Source: an uncultured Ruminococcus sp. | GTDB taxonomy: Bacteria > Bacillota > Clostridia > Oscillospirales > Ruminococcaceae | Direction: 5' to 3' | Assembly (NCBI GenBank): GCA_947176685.1 | Contig: CAMWRL010000106.1 | Location: forward strand, 1 to 6,357 | Length of the DNA stretch: 6,357 nucleotides | Part shown: in pieces, positions 1 to 6,004 of the stretch | Position numbering within the stretch: the stretch's first letter is position 1 | Layout: every line of letters begins with the position of its first letter | Program-made: the position numbers and the translations under genes | Notes under the pieces: model-generated | The model's input: the letters and a program-made list of their open reading frames with translations, nothing else | Told to the model about the DNA's origin: nothing | Database searches by the model: none

Positions 1-1422
1 GAATATACAGGAGACAAGGGAATAAAACTCTCCGACGTTAAAAACGGCACTCACTTAATGACTGAATTTATCGGACAGTTTTCGGACTATGATTTGTCAT
101 GCATAATCCGTGGCGAGGGTATGGGCAGTCCGAGAGTTACAGCCGGTACTGCTTCGGCGTTCGGCGGAGTGTCAGACAATCTTGTTAAATTCGGAATCCC
201 TGCCGCCTGTTGCGCTGACGGTCCTTCCGGAATGCGTCTTGACTGCGGTACTAAAGCTTTCAGTCTGCCTAACGGTACTATGATTGCGTCAACCTTTAAC
301 CGTGAACTTATGACAGAACTTTTTGAAATGCTCGGTCTTGAAATGACCGTAAACAAAGTTGACTGTATTCTGGGAGCAGGAATGAACATTCACCGTCACC
401 CACTGAACGGCAGAAACTTTGAATATTTTTCGGAAGACCCGTTTTTAACCGGACAAATGGCTGCTGCTGAACTCCGTGGATTGCACAAATCAGGCGTTAC
501 AGGAACTATCAAGCATTTCTGCGGAAACAATCAGGAAACTAACCGTCATTATGTTGATTCGGCAGTTTCAGAACGTGCGCTGCGTGAAATCTATTTAAAG
601 GGCTTTGAAATTGCCGTGAAGTCCGGAAACGCCGACAGTATTATGACTACATACGGCAGTGTCAACGGTGTATGGACTGCCGGAAATTTTGACTTGAATA
701 CAACCATTCTCCGCAGTGAATGGGGTTTTGACGGCTTCACAATGACAGACTGGTGGGCTAATATAAATTCAAGAGGTACTGCACCGGACAAAAATGACTT
801 CGCATCTATGGCAAAGGCTCAGAATGATGTATATATGGTGTGTGCGGATGGAGCGTCCGGAAACGATAACACCCTTGCGGAACTTGAAAAAGGCACGTTG
901 AAGCGTTGTGAACTCCAGCGGAATGCAATGAATATATGCCGTTTCATTATGGGTACTCACGCTATGGAGAGGCTTTGCGGAGAAGAAGAAACTGTTGAAA
1001 TAATCAACCGTCCGGACGATTCAGCCGAAAATGATACTCCGGTAATCTTCTATGAACTTGATGGCAGTCTTAAAATTGACCTTAACGGCATCAGCTCCGA
1101 AAAAGGCAGTCATTATAGTTTCGCACTCACGGTAAAGACTCCCGGTTACTATAATGTTACAATAACGGCTTCTTCGACCAAAAGCGAATTAGCACAGATT
1201 CCTGTTACCATTTTTGCAATGGGTACGGCTTCGGGTACTTTTACATGGAACGGCACTGACGGTAAACCCGTTTCACTTTCAAAGGAAGTTCCGATGTTCT
1301 CGAGGTTCACGGCGATAAGGCTTTATTTCGCTCAGAACGGTCTTGACCTGCACGGCGTAGAGTTCAAACTTGTAAGGGAAGCAACAAGTCTTGAAGATGT
1401 TGCTTTTAAACAGGAGGGATAA
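1..1422 (+). CDS. GH3 beta-glucosidase-type glycoside hydrolase, 3' part only
   Basis: The reading frame is open from base 1 without a stop, so this is the C-terminal part (473 codons visible) of a larger protein, and the ATG at 58 is internal. The visible part is a GH3 TIM-barrel domain. Numbering from the ATG at 58, it shows the substrate-binding ADGPSG (53-58), RHPLNGRNFEYFSEDP (113-128), KHF (152-154) and GFTMTDWW (226-233), where D231 (bases 748-750) is the expected catalytic nucleophile. In the usual GH3 order the barrel is N-terminal. Here it is followed only by a beta-rich tail (about 325-440) resembling a carbohydrate-binding beta-sandwich. I therefore infer the reversed order known from some Ruminococcus and Butyrivibrio enzymes, with the alpha/beta domain and probably the acid/base residue upstream of the window. 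Likely role: release of glucose or other sugars from beta-linked oligosaccharides. Exact substrate is unknown, and secretion cannot be judged without the N-terminus. Confidence 0.93.
   Translation, partial: EYTGDKGIKLSDVKNGTHLMTEFIGQFSDYDLSCIIRGEGMGSPRVTAGTASAFGGVSDNLVKFGIPAACCADGPSGMRLDCGTKAFSLPNGTMIASTFNRELMTELFEMLGLEMTVNKVDCILGAGMNIHRHPLNGRNFEYFSEDPFLTGQMAAAELRGLHKSGVTGTIKHFCGNNQETNRHYVDSAVSERALREIYLKGFEIAVKSGNADSIMTTYGSVNGVWTAGNFDLNTTILRSEWGFDGFTMTDWWANINSRGTAPDKNDFASMAKAQNDVYMVCADGASGNDNTLAELEKGTLKRCELQRNAMNICRFIMGTHAMERLCGEEETVEIINRPDDSAENDTPVIFYELDGSLKIDLNGISSEKGSHYSFALTVKTPGYYNVTITASSTKSELAQIPVTIFAMGTASGTFTWNGTDGKPVSLSKEVPMFSRFTAIRLYFAQNGLDLHGVEFKLVREATSLEDVAFKQEG
1412..1418 (+). promoter_or_regulatory. 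Ribosome binding site of the ArsC/Spx-like gene, inside the GH3 gene
   Basis: AGGAGGG lies in the last codons of the GH3 gene, about 5 bases before the ATG at 1423. The GH3 stop TAA (1420-1422) directly abuts that ATG. The site fixes the start of the downstream gene and suggests translational coupling and a shared transcript. Confidence 0.85.
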
Positions 1423-1764
1423 ATGAATATACAGATTTTCGGCACAAAGAAGTGTCAGGACTCCCGAAAGGCTGAACGCTTTTTCAAGGAAAGGCGTATT
1501 AAATACCAGTTTATTGATATGAAAGAAAAAGGTATGAGCAAAGGAGAATTTAACAGTATAAAGCAGGCTGTCGATGGTCTGGACAGTATGATTGACAAAA
1601 ATTCCAAAGACAAGGATTTACTTGTACTGCTTGAATATCTTTCGGACGGCGACAGGGAAGAAAAAGTTTTTGAAAACCAGTCTGTTATAAAAACTCCCGT
1701 TGTCCGCAACGGCAAAAAAGCTACTATTGGCTATTGTCCGGACATCTGGAAAGACTGGGAATAG
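1423..1764 (+). CDS. ArsC/Spx-family thioredoxin-fold protein
   Basis: This 113-residue protein has the layout of the ArsC/Spx/YffB family. A beta strand leads to a cysteine near the N-terminus (IFGTKKCQDSRKAERFF, C11), then a helix and a second strand (KYQFIDM). The C-terminal part carries the family's cis-proline region (IKTPVVRNGKKATIGY, T91-P92) and ends GYCPDIWKDWE. The N-terminal site is CxxS (C11, S14), so it lacks the CxxC of redox-active Spx. A second cysteine, C105, is close to the C-terminus. The family includes glutathione- or thioredoxin-linked arsenate reductases and the Spx transcription regulator. With no arsenic genes beside it, this is better called a family member of unknown function. 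The gene starts on the base after the GH3 stop and has a strong AGGAGGG site, so it is probably cotranscribed. Nothing in its sequence links it to sugar metabolism. No convincing terminator follows it. Confidence 0.85.
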   Translation: MNIQIFGTKKCQDSRKAERFFKERRIKYQFIDMKEKGMSKGEFNSIKQAVDGLDSMIDKNSKDKDLLVLLEYLSDGDREEKVFENQSVIKTPVVRNGKKATIGYCPDIWKDWE

Positions 1765-1791
1765 TTAAAAATATAAATTTTCTTAAAAGCA

Positions 1792-1820
1792 GTGCATTTT
1801 GTATGCGGATATGTTATAAT
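1792..1820 (+). promoter_or_regulatory. Extended -10 promoter of the SPFH/zinc-ribbon gene
   Basis: TATAAT at 1815-1820 is preceded by TGT at 1812-1814, giving an extended -10 (TGnTATAAT). With a 17-base spacer the -35 would be GTGCAT at 1792-1797, a poor match to TTGACA. Extended -10 promoters often tolerate this. The predicted start is near 1827, leaving a leader of about 38 bases before the ATG at 1865. Confidence 0.7.
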
Positions 1821-1839
1821 TAATATACAATATATTAAT
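1819..1839. repeat. Perfect 9-bp inverted repeat over the predicted transcription start
   Basis: ATTAATATA (1819-1827) and TATATTAAT (1831-1839) are exact reverse complements separated by CAA. The left arm includes the last two bases of the -10 box, and the centre sits at the predicted +1. The position suits a repressor operator. As RNA it would be a weak all-A:U hairpin at the 5' end. Its composition is wholly A/T, so chance cannot be excluded. Confidence 0.5.
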
Positions 1840-1864
1840 CGGCTTTTTGAAAGGAGCTAATATT

Positions 1865-3229
1865 ATGGGTCTTATTTCAGCAACTATTGTTGCAACAACT
1901 TCAGCCCTCAAGGATACATGGAAGGAATTTTTCTATTGTGATGCCCTTCCGGCAGACGTTCTTGTTGTAAAGGGCAAGAAAAAAACAGGAAAATTCTCAT
2001 CAAACAAGGGCGATGACAATATCATCACCAACAACAGCAAAATCGTTGTCAATGACGGTCAGTGTATGATTATTGTTGACCAGGGTCAGGTTGTGGAAGT
2101 CTGCGCTGTTCCCGGAGAGTACGTTTATGATATGTCAACCGAACCGAGCCTTTTCGGCGGAAATCTCAGTCAGAACATTAAGGAGACCTTTAAGGTTATC
2201 GGCAAGCGTATTTCTTTCGGCGGAGATACAGCACACGACCAGAGAATCTATTATTTCAACCTCAAGGAACTTACAGACAGCAAGTTTGGTACTCAGAACC
2301 CCGTACCGTTCAGAATGACTTATGAGGACATCGGCAGAAGCTTTACTGTAGGCGTACGCTGCAACGGCGTGTTCTCTTACAGAGTCAGTGACCCGCTTTT
2401 GTTCTATACCAACGTATGCGGCAATGTTTCCAGTGCGTACACCCGTGCAAACATCGACCAGCAGCTTAAAACGGAGTTCCTGAACGCCCTCAATCCGGCA
2501 TTTGCAAGACTTTCGCAGACCGGTCTTAGATATGACGAACTTCCTCTGCATACCGTTGAACTTTCCGACGCTATGAGAAGTGTATTATCTCCTCAGTGGA
2601 GCGAAAAAAGAGGTCTGGAGATTGTTTCTGTAGCGATAAATTCCGTTACAATCTCAAAGGACGATGAGGAAAGAATAAAGAGATTTGAAGATACTGCGTG
2701 GAATAGAGACGCTTCAAATGCTGCCGCAATGCTTGTCAACGCTCAGGCTGACGCAATGACTGCTGCTGCCAGAAATTCGGGCGGTGCGGCTATGGGATTC
2801 TATGGAATGAACATGGCTCAGCAGGCAGGAGGTCTTAATGCTCAGGCACTTTTCCAGATGGGTGCGGCTCAGCAGCAACAGCAGAATGCCGCCAACTCGT
2901 GGAAATGCTCCTGCGGTACTTCAAATACCGGAAAGTTCTGCGCAAACTGCGGAAGCCCGAAACCGTCAGCTCAGGGTACATGGAAATGCTCATGCGGTGC
3001 TGAAAATAACGGAAAGTTCTGCGCAAACTGCGGAAGTCCCAAACCAGCGGCTCAGGGTACATGGAAATGTTCGTGCGGCACTGAAAATACCGGAAAATTC
3101 TGCGCAGAGTGCGGAAGTCCGAAACCGTCAGCAAATAAGGCGTTCGCATGCAGTACATGCGGCTGGACTGCTCCGGATGTGAATAATATCCCGAAATTCT
3201 GTCCCGAATGCGGCGAACAGCTTAAATAA
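1865..3229 (+). CDS. SPFH-domain protein with four C-terminal zinc ribbons (YdjI-like)
   Basis: The start is the ATG at 1865, eight bases after AGGAG (1852-1856); an in-frame TTG at 1847 lies upstream of that site and is unlikely. The 454-residue protein opens with a short amphipathic stretch (MGLISATIVATTSALKDTWK), not a transmembrane segment. Then comes an SPFH-type domain (about 20-285) with family-typical segments WKEFFYCDALPADVLVVKG, DGQCMIIVDQGQVVEV, GEYVYD, VRCNGVFSYRVSDPLLFYTNVCG and RGLEIVSVAINSVT. An Ala/Gln/Met-rich linker (about 286-345) follows. Three zinc ribbons of pattern CxC-x8-CxxC are at C348/350/359/362, C375/377/386/389 and C402/404/413/416. A fourth, CxxC-x13-CxxC, is at C429/432/446/449. 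Annotations call this family 'virion core protein-like' or YdjI-like; in Bacillus subtilis ydjI sits in an operon with a PspA homologue and is tied to membrane stress. A role here as a membrane-associated scaffold is inferred. It appears monocistronic. Confidence 0.88.
   Translation: MGLISATIVATTSALKDTWKEFFYCDALPADVLVVKGKKKTGKFSSNKGDDNIITNNSKIVVNDGQCMIIVDQGQVVEVCAVPGEYVYDMSTEPSLFGGNLSQNIKETFKVIGKRISFGGDTAHDQRIYYFNLKELTDSKFGTQNPVPFRMTYEDIGRSFTVGVRCNGVFSYRVSDPLLFYTNVCGNVSSAYTRANIDQQLKTEFLNALNPAFARLSQTGLRYDELPLHTVELSDAMRSVLSPQWSEKRGLEIVSVAINSVTISKDDEERIKRFEDTAWNRDASNAAAMLVNAQADAMTAAARNSGGAAMGFYGMNMAQQAGGLNAQALFQMGAAQQQQQNAANSWKCSCGTSNTGKFCANCGSPKPSAQGTWKCSCGAENNGKFCANCGSPKPAAQGTWKCSCGTENTGKFCAECGSPKPSANKAFACSTCGWTAPDVNNIPKFCPECGEQLK
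2900..3142 (+). repeat. Three tandem 81-bp units encoding zinc ribbons
   Basis: Units begin at 2900, 2981 and 3062, each opening with TGGAAATG and encoding W-K-C-S-C-G and then G-K-F-C-A-(N/E)-C-G-S-P-K-P. Units 1 and 2 differ at about 10 of 81 positions by eye, and unit 3 is more divergent, especially at its end. The period is exactly 27 codons, so the frame is kept. This is an in-gene duplication, not an intergenic repeat. Confidence 0.92.
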
Positions 3230-3243
3230 TTAATGACTAATGG

Positions 3244-3271
3244 TTTTGTCCTCCCGAACGGGAGGATAAAA
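3244..3271 (+). terminator. GC-rich hairpin after the SPFH gene, probable terminator
   Basis: TCCTCCC (3249-3255) pairs with GGGAGGA (3260-3266) around a GAAC loop. The stem can extend by a G:T pair (3248/3267) and TTTT (3244-3247) with AAAA (3268-3271), giving 12 pairs. It starts 14 bases after the stop codon, where a terminator is expected. It is not followed by a proper T run, only TTT before AAAG, so it may be a weak terminator, a 3'-end stabiliser or part of the glmS leader. Confidence 0.5.
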
Positions 3272-3278
3272 TTTAAAG

Positions 3279-3337
3279 AACATTCACAATGTTGTATGAT
3301 TACAATGGATTAGAATTTCTATAGAAATATAACATTG
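3279..3337 (+). repeat. Cluster of short inverted repeats upstream of glmS
   Basis: AACATT (3279-3284) pairs with AATGTT (3288-3293). TTGTA (3292-3296) pairs with TACAA (3301-3305). ATTTCTATAGAAAT (3315-3328) is a perfect 14-bp palindrome. CAATGTT (3287-3293) is also complementary to AACATTG (3331-3337), so the first hairpin has a competing partner nearer the ribosome binding site. TAGAAT (3311-3316) and TATAAC (3328-3333) are possible -10 boxes without good -35 partners, so the glmS promoter could not be fixed. Confidence 0.35.
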
Positions 3338-3362
3338 ATTTTTTATAAACGGAGGAAAATAT

Positions 3363-5201
3363 ATGTGCGGAATAGTAGGCTTCACAGGAAGCAAACAGGC
3401 TGCTCCGATACTGCTTGACGGTCTTTCAAAACTCGAATACAGGGGATATGATTCAGCCGGAATAGCAGTCCGTGACGGCGAGAACGAGACAGAAATCGTA
3501 AAAGCCAAGGGCAAACTCAGAACTCTCAAGGAAATGACCAACAACGGCGACGCTGTAAAAGGCTGCTGCGGAATCGGTCACACAAGATGGGCTACTCACG
3601 GTGAACCGTCAACTCTCAACGCCCACCCTCACGCAAGTGATGACGAAAACGTTATAGGCGTACACAACGGCATTATCGAAAACTATCAGGAACTTCGGGA
3701 AAAACTCTCAAAGAACGGATATACATTCAAGTCTCAGACAGATACGGAAGTTGCTGTAAAACTCATAGACTATTATTACAAAAAGTACAGTCTGGGAGCT
3801 GTTGACGCAATCGCCCGTGCTATGATAAGAATAAGAGGTTCATATGCACTTGCGGTAATGTTCAGGGACTGCCCGTATGAAATATACACGGCACGTAAGG
3901 AAAGTCCGATGATTATCGGCGTTACTGACGGCGAAACCTATGTGGCTTCGGACGTTCCGGCAATCCTCAAATATACCAGAAATGTTTACTATATCGGCAA
4001 TATGGAAATCGCAAAGCTTGAACAGGGCAAGGCAACGTTTTATGATATAGACAGAGAAGAAATCCAGAAAGAACTTACCGAAATCAAGTGGGACGCTGAA
4101 TCCGCTGAAAAAGGCGGTTATGAGCATTTTATTCTGAAAGAAATTTATGAACAGCCTAAAGTTGTACGTGATACAATAAATTCTGTTGTAAAGGACGGTA
4201 AAATAGATTTCAGCGAGGTCGGACTTACTGATGACGAAATAAAGAATTTAAGTCAGGTATATATTGTTGCGTGCGGTTCAGCTTATTATGTGGGAATGGC
4301 AGTTCAGTATGTAATGGAAGAACTGACTTCACTTTCTGTAAGGGTTGAACTCGCTTCAGAATTCCGTTACAGAAAAATGCAGCTCGTCAAGAACAGTCTT
4401 GTGATAATAATCAGTCAGTCCGGCGAAACTGCTGACAGTCTGGCGGCACTTCGTCAGGCAAAAAAATGTGGTGTTAAAACTCTGGGCATTGTAAACGTTG
4501 TAGGTTCGTCAATAGCCCGTGAGGCAGACAATGTATTCTATACGCTCGCAGGTCCTGAAATCTCGGTTGCTACAACTAAAGCTTACAGTACTCAGCTTAT
4601 AGCCGGTTACCTGCTTGCTATGAAGTTTGCGCTTGCCCGTGAGGAAATCACTCCGGAATGCTGCTCGGGAATGGTTGATGAACTCTATACCATTCCGGAA
4701 AAGATAGGAAAAATCCTTGAGGACAAGGAGCGTATACAGTGGTTTGCAAACAAACTCTCAAATGCTAAAGATGCATTCTTTATCGGTCGTGGAATCGACT
4801 ACGCAATAAGCCTTGAGGGAAGCCTCAAAATGAAAGAACTCAGCTATATTCATTCAGAAGCTTACGCCGCCGGTGAACTCAAACACGGACCTATCAGTCT
4901 TATTGAGGACGGAATACTTGTTATCAGCGTGCTTACGCAGCCAGACTTGTATGAAAAGACCGTAAGCAATATGGTTGAGGTCAAGAGCCGTGGAGCTTCA
5001 CTTATGGGACTTACGACTTACGGCAACTACAATATGGAAGATACAGCTGATTTTACGGTATATATTCCGCAGACGAATCCGCTTTTTGCCGGAAGTCTTT
5101 CTGTTATTCCTCTCCAGCTTTTAGGCTATTATGTATCTGTTGCAAAGGGTTATGACGTTGACAAGCCCCGTAACCTTGCAAAGAGCGTTACAGTAGAATA
5201 A
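3363..5201 (+). CDS. glmS: Glutamine--fructose-6-phosphate aminotransferase (isomerizing)
   Basis: Makes glucosamine-6-phosphate from fructose-6-phosphate and glutamine, the committed step to UDP-GlcNAc for peptidoglycan; a cytoplasmic enzyme. The 612 residues match the usual length of about 600-610. The N-terminal class II glutaminase domain (about 1-225) starts MCGIVGF, with C2 becoming the N-terminal nucleophile after Met removal. It also has RGYDSAGI (27-34), GHTRWATHGEPSTLNAHPH (72-90), VHNGIIENY (100-108) and SQTDTEV (124-130). Two SIS sugar-isomerase domains follow: SIS1 with ACGSAYYVGM (303-312), SQSGETADSL (351-360) and ATTKAYSTQ (403-411), and SIS2 with GRGIDYAISLEGSLKMKELS (475-494). 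E492, H508 (in ELKHGP) and K607 (in the C-terminal NLAKSVTVE) align with E. coli E488, H504 and K603. The start is fixed by GGAGG at 3351-3355, 7 bases before ATG. No glmS ribozyme core is seen upstream. A strong terminator follows directly, so it ends its transcript. Confidence 0.98.
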   Translation: MCGIVGFTGSKQAAPILLDGLSKLEYRGYDSAGIAVRDGENETEIVKAKGKLRTLKEMTNNGDAVKGCCGIGHTRWATHGEPSTLNAHPHASDDENVIGVHNGIIENYQELREKLSKNGYTFKSQTDTEVAVKLIDYYYKKYSLGAVDAIARAMIRIRGSYALAVMFRDCPYEIYTARKESPMIIGVTDGETYVASDVPAILKYTRNVYYIGNMEIAKLEQGKATFYDIDREEIQKELTEIKWDAESAEKGGYEHFILKEIYEQPKVVRDTINSVVKDGKIDFSEVGLTDDEIKNLSQVYIVACGSAYYVGMAVQYVMEELTSLSVRVELASEFRYRKMQLVKNSLVIIISQSGETADSLAALRQAKKCGVKTLGIVNVVGSSIAREADNVFYTLAGPEISVATTKAYSTQLIAGYLLAMKFALAREEITPECCSGMVDELYTIPEKIGKILEDKERIQWFANKLSNAKDAFFIGRGIDYAISLEGSLKMKELSYIHSEAYAAGELKHGPISLIEDGILVISVLTQPDLYEKTVSNMVEVKSRGASLMGLTTYGNYNMEDTADFTVYIPQTNPLFAGSLSVIPLQLLGYYVSVAKGYDVDKPRNLAKSVTVE

Positions 5202-5205
5202 TAAG

Positions 5206-5239
5206 AAAACCTGAGAATTTTCAAGTTCTCAGGTTTTTT
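5206..5239 (+). terminator. Strong rho-independent terminator after glmS, likely bidirectional
   Basis: AAAACCTGAGAA (5206-5217) pairs perfectly with TTCTCAGGTTTT (5226-5237) around an 8-base loop, and the stem runs into a six-T tract (5234-5239). It begins 5 bases after the glmS stop. Read on the minus strand the same hairpin is followed by TTTTCTTATTATT, so it should also end the convergent leftward transcript. Confidence 0.93.
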
Positions 5240-5603
5240 CGTACCGGAAAAATATATTGTCTTTCAGTCCGGAAAGTTTTTGTATGCTGTCGATTATAAT
5301 TTTTCTTCGTCCGAATATGTCGTAACGGATAACCATTGTTTCGTTGTCATTTACATTCTGCAAATCGCCAAAAATTTCATAATTTTCGGGGTGCCAGTGT
5401 CTCTGCGGAAAAAGTTTTCCGTTATCGTCCATATAGTATTCGGAAATGTAACCCTCGTCATCGTGATTGTGAAGTATGATTTTAAGTACTATATGTTCAG
5501 TGACTTTCCAGATTATCACATCGTTCTCAATGGAAAAATCACCTCTGAAATTATTTTCCTGACATTTTTCAATCAGGTCTTCGTTGGTTTCGGGAATGTA
5601 CAT
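5229..5603 (-). CDS. Hypothetical 124-residue acidic protein
   Basis: Function not recognised. The ATG (5603-5601) follows GGAG (5614-5611) at a 7-base spacing, which supports both the gene and its start. The protein is soluble, with no signal peptide or membrane segment, is rich in Asp, Glu, Asn and Ile, and looks like alternating beta strands (DVIIWKV, HIVLKIILHN, MVIRYDIFG, RKIIIDSI). A central HWHPENYEIFGDL (69-81) is its most distinctive stretch. From memory, similar HWHPE-containing small proteins occur in Firmicutes accessory regions, but I cannot name the family. It is the last gene of the leftward cluster, 116 bases after the 89-residue gene. Its stop codon (5231-5229) falls inside the stem of the shared terminator. 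GC is about 36%, lower than glmS. A role as an immunity protein is possible but inferred only from context. Confidence 0.72.
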   Translation of the reverse strand: MYIPETNEDLIEKCQENNFRGDFSIENDVIIWKVTEHIVLKIILHNHDDEGYISEYYMDDNGKLFPQRHWHPENYEIFGDLQNVNDNETMVIRYDIFGRRKIIIDSIQKLSGLKDNIFFRYEKT

Positions 5604-5707
5604 ATTATCACTCCATCATAAATGTCTGTCTGGGTTTCGTTGTATAAGTCCTGTGGAAATTCTTCAAGGTCTGCAAGAAATTCGTCAAAATTTTATTTTA
5701 TATTCAT
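5573..5707 (-). pseudogene. Possible interrupted small reading frame
   Basis: The 116-base gap between the two neighbouring leftward genes reads, in the frame from ATG 5707-5705, as M-N-I-K, a TAA stop (5695-5693), then NFDEFLADLEEFPQDLYNE and onward to a TGA at 5575-5573, inside the next gene. The post-stop stretch is acidic and protein-like, with codons such as GAC, GAA, CTT and CAG that resemble the neighbours. No ribosome binding site precedes the ATG. It could be the 5' remnant of a lost gene, one gene broken by a single substitution, or ordinary intergenic DNA that looks coding by chance. Confidence 0.3.
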
Positions 5708-5719
5708 TGATATAAATTA

Positions 5720-5989
5720 TTATTTAAACGGAATACACGGAAAATCATCACAAGCGTCCCCGACTGCAAAGCCGAGAATTTCAGAAGCCTGTTTGCAGAA
5801 ACGGTCAATAAGTCTTTTCCAGTCCTTATCGGGAATAGTGTCCGTTTCGCTGTCCTCGTAAAGCTGAAGTCCGCCGGGTTCTATGCTGTATACAATGCCG
5901 TAAGTGTGCAGCTCCTCCAGTACCGGAACGAGCTTATTGAAAAGACTGTCCGGAATAGTATAGTGAATATTAAGCGTTATGTCGTGCAT
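5720..5989 (-). CDS. Hypothetical 89-residue protein, possible immunity-type
   Basis: The start ATG (5989-5987) follows AAGGAG (GGAG at 6001-5998) at an 8-base spacing, and the gene lies 15 bases after the stop of the 115-residue gene, so the two form an operon. The protein begins with a beta strand (DITLNIHYTIP) and a helix (SLFNKLVPVLEEL). Then come SIEPGGLQLY (35-44), DWKRLIDRFCKQASEILGF (56-74) and an acidic end. The combination of an EPxGLQ strand, a tryptophan-led helix and LGFxVGD resembles, from memory, longer small proteins found beside polymorphic toxins in Firmicutes. This one is short for that group and lacks a middle segment between the first helix and the EPGG strand. I did not verify this and give no gene name. 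GC is about 45%, close to the housekeeping genes and far above the adjacent 115-residue gene. No membrane segment is seen; it is presumably cytoplasmic. Confidence 0.75.
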   Translation of the reverse strand: MHDITLNIHYTIPDSLFNKLVPVLEELHTYGIVYSIEPGGLQLYEDSETDTIPDKDWKRLIDRFCKQASEILGFAVGDACDDFPCIPFK

Positions 5990-6004
5990 ATAGTATGCTC
6001 CTTT

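Noticed and set aside
58..60. ATG at 58 as the start of the GH3 gene
   Set aside because: The frame is open from base 1, the upstream codons read like GH3 sequence (KLSDVKNGTHLM), and there is no ribosome binding site before it.
1768..1781. AAAAT/ATTTT stem as a terminator after the ArsC/Spx-like gene
   Set aside because: Only five A:T pairs and no T tract beyond the stem; too weak to call.
1847..1849. TTG at 1847 as the start of the SPFH gene
   Set aside because: It precedes the AGGAG at 1852-1856, which is ideally placed for the ATG at 1865, and the family starts at MG-L/I-I.
2900..3142. CRISPR-like or intergenic tandem repeat
   Set aside because: The units are adjacent without spacers, keep the reading frame and encode zinc ribbons.
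2073..3182. Other open frames within the SPFH gene on both strands
   Set aside because: They overlap a clear family member entirely, lack ribosome binding sites, and give repetitive Arg/Ser-rich translations typical of shadow frames.
3230..3362. glmS ribozyme upstream of glmS
   Set aside because: The gap is short, and I do not recognise the conserved ribozyme core or its pseudoknot segments.
5280..5861. Two rightward reading frames (5280-5621 and 5622-5861)
   Set aside because: They are the complements of leftward genes with good ribosome binding sites, have none of their own, and encode low-complexity, hydrophobic or Ser-rich products.
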